The notes under the pieces were generated by a model, which was given only the letters and a program-made list of their open reading frames with translations, had not been told where the DNA came from and made no database searches. From Hibiscus mutabilis (taxonomy: Eukaryota; Streptophyta; Magnoliopsida; Malvales; Malvaceae), in the NCBI GenBank assembly GCA_019671005.1, contig CM033712.1:78132479-78196478 (forward strand): a stretch of DNA of 64,000 nucleotides, given 5' to 3'. The position numbers were made by a program, and so were the translations under genes. Each line of letters begins with the position of its first letter. The stretch's first letter is position 1. Shown in pieces: positions 37,665-49,090 of this stretch.

Positions 37665-39816
37665 TTCATGTGCGGCAAATTTAGTGGGATAATCCACTTT
37701 AAAACTTTTATTTAGTTATTAGGATGTTTTAAATTTTTTTGGCAAAATAGGTCAAAATTTATAGTGCAACGCCATGTGCTTGTGGCGTTCTCGGACCACG
37801 TTGGACCTCGCCACCTCCACATGGCGAGGTGCTGTGATTATGGAAGCTCTAGCTTGCAGCGACGCAACGATGTCAGCGGCTCAGCGATGTCAGCGGCTCA
37901 GTGGCTCAGCCATGGCAGTGGTGCAGGGTAGACCACGCCACCTCTACATGGCGAGATAAGCTGGACCATGCCTCTTCCACATGGCGAGGTGTTGTGGACG
38001 TCAGAGCTGCATGCAACCCTGCCAGCCTTCACGTGAAAGCTGGCTGGTAGCCCATTTATTTTTTTGTTAACTCTTTGTATATATATATATGGTCTGAGTG
38101 TATAGGGGTTGAGAAGATAAAAATATTGATAGAGTTTGAGTTAGAATTTTGAGAGAGTTTGAGTTGAAAATTACGATGATATCTAATTTTGAAGATATAT
38201 TCGAAGGCAGTGAAGATTGTGGGAGTATATATTTTTGTAGATCTTCTCGGTTTCTCAAAAGTAAGTATGCATGTAATTGATTTTTTAATTAATCCGTTGT
38301 TTTTTTAATTATAGAGGGCTTGTAGAATTTTTTTGTGTGATTGAAGATATATTCTAATGATAATAACTTTTTTATTGTTGAAGTCTTTATAGTACATTTA
38401 CACACGGTTTCTCGTCGAATTCGGTAAGTTTTTGTATTTATTAAATTTATATTCGTATAGATCTTAATTTTTGAAGTTAATACATTCCCATTTTTTGGTT
38501 ATATATATATTTGAATATTTAATGATAATTATTTTGCATATCTGCAAATAGAAAATGACATCTGGGGGAGTCTTGTTGTACCGTGACCATCAACACATTT
38601 CGTCTCATATTCATGAAGATAAAGTAAGTAATTTAAAATTAATTGTCATGCGTGATACGAAATAATTTATTATAATAAATTAATTATAGGGTGTGGAGCA
38701 TAGCATCCGCCGTTGAGGAATGAAGATCAAGGAACCTTCTGATCGCATAGTTTATTACCTACAGCTTGCCGGTTTTTATAATGCTTTATTTCTCCGTGGA
38801 TATAAGATAGTCCCCGAGTTGATTACCGCATTGATTGAACGGTAGAGACCAGAGACTCACACATTTCATTTTTCATTTGGCGAATACACAATAACTCTGG
38901 AGGATGTAGCAGTACAGCTTGGTGTCCCAACAAATGGGAAGCCGTTGGTTGGAGAAAACAATGTGTTCAGTGTCTCAATATGTTGATAAACTCATTCTCT
39001 CTAAATATTCAAAAAAAAAAGAAAATCGTCATTAAATATTCGAATATATATACAACCAAACAATGAGAACGTATGTATTAACTTCAAAAAATTTGATTTA
39101 TAAGAATATAAATTTAAAAAATATAAAAAAAATTACCGGATTCGATGAGAAACCGTATAGATGTACTATAAAGACTTCAACAAAAAAAAGTTATTATCAT
39201 TTGAATATATCTTCAATCACACACGAAAAATTCTACAAACCCTCTATAATTAAAAAAACAACGGATTAATTAAAAATACCAATTACATACTTACTTTTGA
39301 GAAACCAAGAAGATCTACAAAAATATATACTTCTACAATCTTCACTGTCTTCGAATATATCTTCAAAAAACAGATATCACCGAAATTTTCAACACAAACT
39401 CTCTCAAAATTCTAACTCAAACTCTATCAATATTTTTCTCAACCCCTATACACTCAAACCCTATATACACACACATATATATATATACAAAGAGTTAACA
39501 AAAAAATAATAAATGGACTGCCAGCTTTCACGTGAAAGTTGGTCGGACTGCATGCATGCCAAACAACACATCGCCACCAGCACATGGCAAGGTCTCCCCT
39601 GCACAGCTCAGCTACAAGCTGCTAAGCCAGAGCTGCCATAATTCACAGCACTTCGTCACCTCCACATGGAGAGGTCCAACGTAGCTCGAGAACGCAAGGA
39701 GCACATGGTGTGACACTGTAAATTTTGGCCTATTATCCAAAATAAAGTTTAAAACACCCTAATAACTAAATAAAAATTTTAAAGTGGATTATCCCACTAA
39801 ATTGGCATTCATGTGC
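37665..39816. mobile_element. Fold-back MULE-type element (37674-39807) carrying a PMD fragment
   Basis: Perfect 9-bp direct repeats TTCATGTGC (37665-37673 and 39808-39816) flank the element. Its ends are GGCAAATTTAGTGGGATAAT at the left and the complement of TGCCAATTTAGTGGGATAAT at the right. The inverted arms are very long, about 37674-38528 and 39025-39807, leaving under 500 bp of unique centre. The centre holds a two-exon PMD fragment (38555-38986). No transposase is present, so it is non-autonomous. The arms carry palindromes of the type ACCTCGCCA...TGGCGAGGT (37804-37830 and others). Confidence 0.9.
38555..38986 (+). pseudogene. N-terminal plant mobile domain (MAIN-like) fragment with two Trp-to-stop changes
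   Basis: Exon 1 (38555-38623, MTSGGVLLYRDHQHIS...) ends at a good GTAAGT donor. Exon 2 starts at 38690 after ATTATAG, in phase 0. It reads MKIKEPSDRIVYYLQLAGFY, LITALIER, then a stop, then RPETHTFHFSFGEYTITLED and VAVQLGVP, which is the diagnostic PMD core. Two in-frame stops (TGA near 38714 and TAG near 38842) stand where PMD proteins have Trp (RRWG and ERWRPETHTF); both are G-to-A changes. The fragment stops at 38984-38986, well short of a full PMD. Confidence 0.85.
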
Positions 39817-40016
39817 AATGATTAAATGCGATGGAATTTAGAGTAGATAAGGCCGAAGAATAATTCAATTATTGTTGTATAAACAAGGAAATTTTGCTTT
39901 AATTGATACACAAGCAAACAGAAGATGATGAAATTGAAAACAATATAAGACTTAATTACTTCCAAACTTTATACTAATTAATATAATCAAGTGGTATAAT
40001 AATAATAATACTCTAA
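39817..40016. other. Short AT-rich spacer
   Basis: Sequence between two mobile elements. It ends in an AATAAT microsatellite (about 39999-40010). No gene is seen. Confidence 0.5.
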
Positions 40017-41050
40017 GGGTGCGTTTAGATATTATCGAAATTAAGATTACCCGACACATTATTGAGAATGTTACATTATCTTATTTGATTTATTTGGTGT
40101 GAATGTAAGATTATATTGTGTTTGGTTTGAAGAATATAAGATTACATAGAAGTAAAATTTATTAAATTGTCTATGTGTTATTTTTTTTCCTTTTTAACAT
40201 GCTAAACTTTTAGTGTTAAATTAAAAAATCTACACAAAAAATCATAAAAATATTTTTGCTACACTATCGAAAATTTACAAAATTACCTTTTTAATCATAT
40301 TATTGATATAATTATTATATTAAATATTTAAAAAATATATATTTTATATTCGCATGCCATCATTATTCTATTAAAGATATTTTTATAAATTTTCAAATGC
40401 TACAAATTTAATATGTTAAAATTTCTAATTATTTATTACTTGTGACGGATTGTAAAATAAATTACAGTAAATAATAAAACAAATTTAAAAGTTGTGTAAT
40501 AGTGATAAGAATCTTAAACCATAAGTTTAATCTACTAAAAATGTTTTATAAGAAGGTAAATATCTTATAAATTAAAGAATAAAATTAAAAATATCAACTC
40601 TTAACTTATTACTAATTCAGTAATTCTCAAGCAATATACAATCCTAACATATAACCTATAAACACTATAGATATAACATTAATAAAAATAAGTTAAATAT
40701 TAAAATAATATTTAAATATGTATAACACCATTTAAATATTAAATTAATTTTAAATAAAAATATTTAATTAATTTACGCCACAAATATTTAATCATCTAAA
40801 TAAATTCAACAAAGGATTTATATGAAGAAATTCATTAATTTAAGGGTAATATAGTTCAAGAGAATAAAAATTGACAAATATTTAAGAAATTTAAGAAAAT
40901 TACATTCTCACCATTTAATAAAAAGACATTACTGTTGAAAATAAAATATTACTCCTTAAAAAGAATGTTCCCAAACTAAATGTGTGTATACAATTTAAAA
41001 AAAAATCATTCTCCTAATAATAATTTTTTGTGCGACCAAATGCCCCCTAA
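40014..41050. mobile_element. PIF/Harbinger-like non-autonomous element (40017-41047)
   Basis: The left end is TAA|GGGTGCGTTTAG and the right end is the complement of GGGGGCATTTGG|TTA-type sequence (AAATGCCCCC|TAA). That gives a TAA target duplication on both sides and about 9 of 12 matching terminal bases. The interior, about 1.03 kb, is AT-rich and non-coding. TAA/TTA duplications with GGG...CATTTGG-type ends are typical of Tourist/PIF elements, though the three-base duplication is weak evidence by itself. Confidence 0.5.
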
Positions 41051-41548
41051 AATCTTAATTAATCATGTGTAGTTGGAGTAATATTATTGGCCTCCAAATC
41101 TGAGCCCTTTGATTATGTTTTAATCTTTAAAGTAAAGTCAAAACAAGTGGGATCCACAGTAGTAGATTACAACTCCATCAATTTCCATTACTTTTATCAT
41201 CTAGTCTAGACCGAAAAAAAAAGCGTACATCAATTACCTTTTGGTTTAACTTAACAAGATGTTAAGCTCTTTTTAAACAATGTTAAAGTTTAAAATTTGA
41301 TATTATAAATAAAAAAATTAAATTAGAAGAATCGTTCTTATAAATAATTTATAGTATCATATTTAAATTAGTCGGTCAATATATTAAATATTGATAATTC
41401 TAACACATATATTATAAAAGTACATTTTCAAATAAAATTAGTATGATAAATAATTTTAATTTTTTTCAGAATTGAGATGGATAGATATTTGAAAAAAACT
41501 ATTATTAAAATAATTTAAGAATACATTGAGATAATTTAATATAAAATA

Positions 41549-41610
41549 CTTTAATATAATATAATATAATATAATATAATATAATATAATATAATATAAT
41601 ATAATATAAT
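41549..41610. repeat. (AATAT)n microsatellite, about 12 units
   Basis: An uninterrupted pentanucleotide run, likely polymorphic between accessions. Confidence 0.95.
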
Positions 41611-41880
41611 ACAATTAAAGAACATATTTATACTAATTTAAAAATATATTAAATATCTATTAAAAAAATATATTAAATGTAAATTAATTTTAATACCAAT
41701 TTCATCTAAATATTAACTTTGTCAACTGCTTAACATCTTTAATGTTTGGTGGATTCTCCTAACTTGCATTCATATTTTCCCATTTCCTCTTCTAATAGAT
41801 GATGACATATGTCATTATTCTATTGAAGGTTATTTTTTATCGAAAAAAATATAATTTTATTAGAACAAAAATTATAAAAT

Positions 41881-43057
41881 TCAAAATACTATTACGAACT
41901 TCATTAATCCTATACTTGAAGAAAAAGAATACACCATAATAGCATAAAAATAATCGAAAACAACCCTCAAACTAATACACAAGTAAAATACCGCCCATGT
42001 CCAGGCCAACAATCCACACCAAACAGCTTCCAACCAAATCTCATGACACCCAAACTCATGATTACACTCAGCTATAGGTCCCAAACGCATGCCTCCACCA
42101 TGCCAAGCCCGCAACCCGGACTCGCAACCCCCTAAAGCGTCATCCACCAGTGGTACGATCATTGTCCGAAACACATAGCTAACTATACGATCAACCTCAT
42201 TCTTGGCCAACATATCCGCAATGCAATTAGCCTCCCTATAGATGTGGTGAAAAAAACACATTGCTTCCACGGACGACGCTCACAATATAGAATCCAAAAA
42301 ATCACAATCTTTGAATCCGATTCAACAATTACAGAATCCACAGCTCTCCATTGCAATCCACGAAGCAAATTTAACCCATAGTCAATAGCGCATAATTCCG
42401 TTACATTAAAATCTTCAACACCCAACGACCCTGAGAATAATGCCAAAATACATCCATCCGCATCCCGTAAAACCCCACCACAACCTGCCGATCCCGGCTT
42501 ACCTTTGCCGACCCATCCACATTAAGTTTCAGTACCCCACTAATAGGTGGCCGTCATTCCACAACCGAACGCTGCACTATCCCCTTAATCTGAAAAGCAT
42601 AACTAAAAGGGCTCTCCCACCGTTGAAATTCCACAACCACACACTCCAAAGAATCTGCCTTAACCTAATAAAACAACCGCAATTTAACAAGAGACGTCAC
42701 TCCACCCAATGTCGCCTTCCTTTTATTAAATATCACATTATTTCATACCAACCATAACAATCACAACACCGCTGTGCATCCAATTAGCTACCATTGTCTA
42801 CGCACGCCCGAGAAAAAGCTATCATAACTTTGGTGAATGAAAGCAGCCAATAAATACGACAACACACAATCAATTCCCCACCAATAAAAAAAATACATCC
42901 ACAGAGTTCTTGCCAACTTGTAAGCGTAAAAAATATGCTCGCTATCATTCTCGCCACTACCGCAAACGACACAAAACAAAGATGCATCACCTAAAGGAAC
43001 ACCCCGCGCATGAAGCATAAATAACATCGGCAACCGATCTAATATTAAAAACCACAA
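41881..43057 (-). pseudogene. Remnant of a LINE (non-LTR retrotransposon) ORF2 3' end: zinc-binding reverse transcriptase domain and RNase H
   Basis: On the minus strand, 43057-42788 reads RGVPLGDASLFCVVCGSGEN and DSEHIFYAYKLARTLWMYFF, typical of the zf-RVT domain of plant LINE-like proteins. Further on, 42446-42183 reads ALFSGSLGVEDFNVTELCAI and WRAVDSVIVESDS, typical of the RNase H-like (RVT_3) domain. A frame change at about 42250 leads into FHHIYREANCIADMLAKNEV. The order zf-RVT then RNase H is that of the LINE C-terminus. Frameshifts and loss of the reverse transcriptase make it inactive. Open frames on the plus strand over this region are shadows. Confidence 0.8.
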
Positions 43058-46000
43058 AAATATTGTATTTTTGGTGGCACCCTATATCTTATATTTTAAA
43101 CATATCTATCGTGTCACCGGATAAGCCTAAGGAGTGCATCAAATTAGAAAATTCTAAATAAATAAAACATTATTAATGTTTTATACCTTTATAACATTAT
43201 AAAATTTAAAAACAAATAATACTATTCAATTTTATATTAAATGAAAATTTAATGAACTAAACTAAATAAAATTAAAATTGGAGAGATTTAACACGCCGTT
43301 TACCTTTTTCATTAAAGTGAGACGAGCAGAAGTATTACATTTCATGATCTTATTGGTCATAGGTTTTTTAGTGGTTTATAATGAAATGAGTAATATAATT
43401 ACACGTTAAAAGACCTTAAGATATAAGACATTTTAAAAAATATTTAAAGAATAACTTCATTAAAAAATATAATTTAAAAAGATAAACAATGTTTTAAACC
43501 TTTATAACACATTTTATTTTTGTCTATTCATTTAATTTAATTCGTAACTCCAACGAACCCCTATCTTATAGGTTAGGTTTACAATAAAGTACATTAATCT
43601 CTCAATCGACTCACCTAAAATTGTGACACAAAAACTATGCTAGATCTGAATTTAAAGACGAGACTAGAACGGGTGACGCACACAGCCGAACATTATTAAC
43701 GTAATACGCTATTTTTACTGACTTTATTCATTAACATATTATAATTAATTATTTTATTTATGTCTCTTTTAATTTGTGGGTTAAGTTTTTGGGTGTTTCT
43801 TTTTATTTTAAGGATTTTATTTATTAACATATAAGAATGAATATATGAAGTATGAGGAAGAAGATGATTTATAAATTTTAATTTATAAGAAAATATAATA
43901 TGGAAAATAAAGATGATGTGATTTTATTTAATTGGTAGGACCATGAATGAAGTGGTGAGAATGGTTCATGGAATATTTTTTTTCTAATTTTGTTTTGAAA
44001 TATAATTAATTGCATGTCGAGCCTTTGAAATTTTTAATAATCATTTAAAAGTCATTAAAAAGTTAATAATATTCAGCGATATATTGCGTTAGTGATGTTC
44101 AGCGGTATGAGTCGCTCATTGTAGAATTTTCCTAAATTTAATAATTATAAGATAACGTAATAAAAATTACACGACATTGCATATTAAACCATGAATCCTC
44201 CTTTATCTTGTAAGTTGTAACTAACGTCGTGTCCCCTCTAAGTATAATCTTAGTTGTAATTAGAAGAAATTAAAAGTTTGATTAAAACCCAATAGGTGGT
44301 TTTAGTGGAAAAATAGATGATGTTTATATTAGGAAACTTGAGTTTAAATCGCTTTGTCTGAATGTGTGTATTGTTAAAGGGTTAAAAATATATATGAACA
44401 AATACGAATAGATTATATGTGATAGGTATCTTAATTCATCTCATAAATCATAACCAATGATGTGTCTACATATATACGTTATATATTAAATTTCTTTATT
44501 AAATTAGTATGACCGGTTAATCATGTGTCAATTTAGATATATCAAATGAAAAGTTAATTAAAAGGAGTCGAATTAGTTTTTTTTGGGATGATAGTCGCAA
44601 CTATGATGAAATTCATTATTGTTGTTGTTCAATGTTAAATTTTATTATGCATTTATTTTTTTTTATTTTTAAGAAACTATTGACATTTATATGTATTTTT
44701 TTGTTGGAAGTTAAAAGTACAGGGGTAAACGTAATCGTAATTACAATTATAAACAATACATTCAAATAATTATATTAGAATCAATTATTACACGAACTCA
44801 ACGAGTAGCTTTTTGTGGAAAGAGGATGATGTTCATCCTATGAGATATGAGTTTAAATATTTTTGTGTGCAAGGTGCGTGTGCCTTGTTAAAGGCTTAAA
44901 AAAAGTATGAGTAGATATTGCCATGTAATCATATAAATAATTAAACTTGACAAAATATAAAAATAATTTTTTAAGGGTTAAATTTTGATACACGGACTGC
45001 ATAAAACTAAATTTCCACGAACCTATATATTTACACTATAAAACTCAAATCCTAACTTTCTAACCCTAACCCTAAAAAACTAAATCTAAACCTTAAAGTC
45101 TAAACACTAACCTTAAATTCTAAATCCTACAACCTAAACCCTTAAACTAAAACTCTAACCCCTAAAACTAAAAAACAATGTAAACTACAGCTTGTGTATC
45201 AAAGTTTTTTCATTTCCATTTTTAAAATATAAAAATAATCTTATTTTTGGTGTATCATTTCTGGATTGAAATATTAATATGATTTAATAATCTTTCGATA
45301 GTTGCACCGAATCAAAATCTTTATATTACATTATTCATTTGATATTTTTTTATTAAATAGAGATATAACATTCTCATATCGAGATTCGAACTCATATAAA
45401 ATAGAACAATATGAACATTCTTAATTACTAAAGCAGTTAGTGGATCTCTTCATTTAATCAATTTTCATTAGTATTTAAGATTTTAACTTGAACTTGTAAA
45501 TTGAAAAATAAAAATGATTATGGAAATATAAAATAAACAAATTCCTTAAATGAAGGGTTCCTACAAATATGGTAACAATAATTGAAAGAAATAGTTTTGA
45601 ATTCATAAAGATAGGTCCATTATTATTGCCTTTACCCCACAAATCCCATAATTATTGAATACTTTCCTTCAAAGCACAAACAAACAACAAAATTGAAATT
45701 TAAAGAACTCTCAACTGAAGTGAAAGCCATTTTCCTTTTAGTGCTCTCAAATCTCTTAAAAGCCCAACAGTTGCATTAATCTCAGTGCCAAATCTCTGCC
45801 TTCACTTTAAAGGTCTAATTCTGCTTCCAGCCCCTGTACTCTTCAGACCTTCAAAATTTAGTATGTTTATTTTTGACATAATATCGAAAATAACGTTCAT
45901 AACGTTTGATTGAATAGTCACTGATCTTTATTTTCAAAAACTCTTTAACCTTCAAAGTTTTACTTCAGAAAAATAATCATTTCATAGATGAAAATCTTCA

Positions 46001-46719
46001 GTAAACTAATTGTCAACACATTGAATAATGTGACAAACTTATATGGTATTGCATGTTAAAATGACAATGTCATATGGGTAGAGGTGTTGACTTAACAAAA
46101 TTAAATGATAGTCAAAAATAATTTTATATAAATATATAAATATACAATTATTTTTTGGCTGACATATTATCCTGTCAAATCATCTCAAGGCATTTACAGT
46201 TACTTGAAAAAAAAAATTCATCCACTAAGAGGTAATTTTGGTCTAAAATAAAATGTTGAGGGTTAAAGTGCTCCAAAGAAAAGAACATGGACCAAAATGA
46301 CTATTCTGTCAAATGTTAGAGACCTTTTTTATCATTATTCATTTTAATTGTTTTTGTATAATCACTTGTATCCAATCAAACGGTCGACTATTATAGAGAC
46401 CCATTATGAGGCTACCCTTCTAATTTTGTTTTATTCACAACGTCAGAGTTTGAACTCTCGATCTTGTTTAAAGGACCCAATACCTCATCCTACTAGACTA
46501 GTGTGTTTATTTTTAATTTCATAAAATTATTTTTCTTGTTAGATTTAAAAAAATTAAATCTCAATAGATAACATTGTTAATTTATTTTATTAAAATTTGA
46601 ATACATCCAAATGCTTTAATTTCAGTTGAATCTTAGTTTCTACCTAAAATATTTAAATGTTAAAATACCACATTTAAATTTGAAGGGAATTCATTCACAG
46701 TATTATCAACTGGAACTAA
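43058..46719. other. AT-rich intergenic DNA
   Basis: No gene is seen. It contains a CCCTAAA-type degenerate repeat (45040-45190) and a weak hairpin near 46095-46180 with arms resembling 26595-26685. Confidence 0.6.
45040..45190. repeat. CCCTAAA-type degenerate repeat, copy 4
   Basis: Repeated AACCCTAA, CTAAACC and TTAAATTCTAA words, ending GTAAACTACAGCTTGTGTAT. The end resembles CATAAACTACAGCCTGTATT at 53746, so the copies at 45 kb and 53.7 kb belong to one family. Confidence 0.5.
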
Positions 46720-46801
46720 AAAGTAGAGGGTTTGAACTTCTAAAAATTCGAAGAGTACAGAAAGTAGAGGGTTTGAACTTCTAAAAATTCGAAGAGTACA
46801 G
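46720..46801 (+). repeat. Perfect 41-bp tandem duplication in the JASON-like promoter region
   Basis: Units 46720-46760 and 46761-46801 are identical (AAAGTAGAGGGTTTGAACTT ... GAAGAGTACAG). Perfect identity points to a recent event. It lies about 235 bp before the start codon at 47035. Confidence 0.95.
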
Positions 46802-47034
46802 GGACTGGGGAACAATTAAACCCAGTTTAAATGAAGCCTATACGAATCTCCCAGCAGTAACGGTCATATTTTTCAAGACTTCATCTTCTTCAAATTCATT
46901 GACCGGTTTCTTAGTGTTTTTTTTTCATTGATTTTCTCTTCTCTTTCACTCTCCAAGAAGACGATTTTCTTGACCAGAGCGTTGAAAAAGAGAAAATAAA
47001 GGGAACTTTTCTAAAGAAGTCAATCAGGCTAACA

Positions 47035-48439
47035 ATGGGTTGCTCTTTCTTTGCTTGTTTTTCTGCTTCCAAGAACAGAAAACACCAATATTTGGTCGAT
47101 GGGGATTCCTCTGTCGATCAGGTTAGTTTTCTCTTCACTTTCACGATGTATAATTCTTGGGTTTTTCTTCTTCTTTTGAATGAATTTGTTCAATCCAGAA
47201 ACCCCAAGCCAATGAAGCTGTTCGATCTAGCAAGGAAGAAGAATTTTGGAAACCCTTTAACCCCGTTATAGTGAAAAAGTAAGTAATGGAATTCCAGTTT
47301 TGGGCCTATGTTTTCTTGATTATTCATGTTTGTTTATGCATGTTTTGATTTGCTTGTTTCATGTCAATTCATGTAGAGAGAAGCTAGGGAAGCTATTGAA
47401 CAACAGTGGTAAACATCAGGTAGCTTTTGATTTGAATGTTGAATCATCTGATAAGTTGTTGAAAAATGAGGAAAATAAGGGGACTGAAGGAACAGTTAAA
47501 GGAAGTGAATCTTCTGTTTTGGATTTGAGTGCTTCAGCTGTGGTTTGTAAGTTTCAACACAATAGATGTCAGAACGGTGAGGAAAGTGGGGATGAATTGA
47601 AAGATTTTGATTTAGAAATGAAGGAAGTGAATGAGGATGGCATTGGAAAGGCTGAAAATGAGCTACGATTGGACATAGAAGAGTCGTCCGAGTCGCTGTT
47701 TTCGTTGTCGATAGAGTCTAGGAAATGTGTTTGTGAAGTTGAACCAGATGAGAAGGAAGTTAGTAGTCCGATGCCGGTTGTGTTAAATCGAAATGCCGAA
47801 GATAAGGGCGGTGAGTGTGTGCAGTCAGTTTTGAATCCTGTTGAAAATCTTGCTCAATGGAAAGGAGTGAAAGCAAAAGCAGACATACCATTGAAGGATG
47901 AAGAAAAGGAGAACATTAATTTGGAGCAAGATATGCCGATTAGTCCGGAGTCTAATTTTAGGCTTGGAACTTCGATTTCAAGACTATGTTCCAATGGCAA
48001 GAAGCTGGTAGGGCAAGAAATTGCTGTGGATACAAGTCTTTCTAGCTGGTTAGTGGGACCTGAAAACACACCGAATTCAAAGAGTAGTACTGATTCAGTT
48101 GGGAATTCAGCAGCTCCCTGGAAGACAAATTCACCTAGAAGCTATGAAGATAGGCCTATTTTAGGAGCATTAACACTGGAAAAGCTTAAACAACATTCTG
48201 CATCTACTTCTTCGAGAAAGTGCAGGAGCCGGAGTCCGGATGAAACACCTATCATCGGGACTGTTGGGAGCTATTGGAATCATACCGGCCAGATAGTAGA
48301 TGCTGATTCAAGCTCTCCTCGCAAAGGAACACCGAGAACAAGGAGCAGAAACATTCAGGAAGAGAGATCGAAGTGGAATGCTATACCATTTGAGGCAAGG
48401 TTGGAGAGAGCTTTGGATACAGGGACTGCAGGAGTATAG
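47035..48439 (+). CDS. JASON-like protein
   Basis: Three exons, 47035-47121, 47199-47278 and 47377-48439, close in phase and encode 409 residues without disruption. The N-terminus MGCSFFACF carries Gly2/Cys3, compatible with N-myristoylation and palmitoylation and similar to the MGCFFGCF start of Arabidopsis JASON as I recall it. FWKPFNPV lies near residue 47. A long acidic, Ser-rich, probably disordered middle follows. The C-terminus has DRPILGALTLEKLKQH, DETPIIGTVGSYWNHT and ERSKWNAIPFEARLERALD, the typical JASON-family end. Arabidopsis JASON controls spindle orientation in male meiosis II; whether this paralogue does so is inference. The gene converges with the PEX12 pseudogene about 650 bp downstream. 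Confidence 0.82.
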
Positions 48440-49090
48440 CATGTCCCTGCTGGATTCTCATGAATGTTTCTGTTGATAAGCATTTGTGTTGCTTGATTTG
48501 TTTTTATTGTGTGAGAACTAGATTTAGTGAAGAACTGAACATCCTCCTGGAATTCTCTCTAATTGATTCCTGATTTGGATGACAAGTCTGTCTGGTTTAG
48601 CCTGTCTACATAATTTTACATGGAAATAACAGTCTAGTTTTGACACCAAAGATTTGAGCTGTTTGAATGGAAGCATTATATTGATCTCCTCTACCAACGA
48701 ATCTGATTATTGAACTACTTTACTGCTAATGGATCCCAAACATCATCAGCAAATCAATCCAGTACCAAGATTGCCATTGCAACCTAATGCAATTACTCAG
48801 GCAAAAGAACATGTTTGTGGTACATGTTAAAAATGAAATAAAAGACATGCTGTAAATGGGTTTATTTTGGTGTACAAATAGTGTTCATATGGTGCTCACC
48901 ATGTTGGATGTTTGTAGTTTCAAAACCTACCTAAATGTATGGCAAGAAAACAAGGAATTTCCTACATTATTTTTGTTGTGTCTGTCTTGGCTCTCGTTGT
49001 CCTTTGGCAGCTTTACTTTTATCAATGATTTTGGTTGTTGAAAATGTATAAAAATGAATTAATCTACATATACTATATCCAACAAGGATA
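48440..49090. other. Convergent spacer between JASON-like and PEX12
   Basis: It holds the 3' UTR of the JASON-like gene and, near its right side, that of the PEX12 pseudogene. No other gene is seen. Confidence 0.6.

Noticed and set aside
42440..42757. 105-codon plus-strand frame
   Set aside because: Antisense of the LINE remnant.
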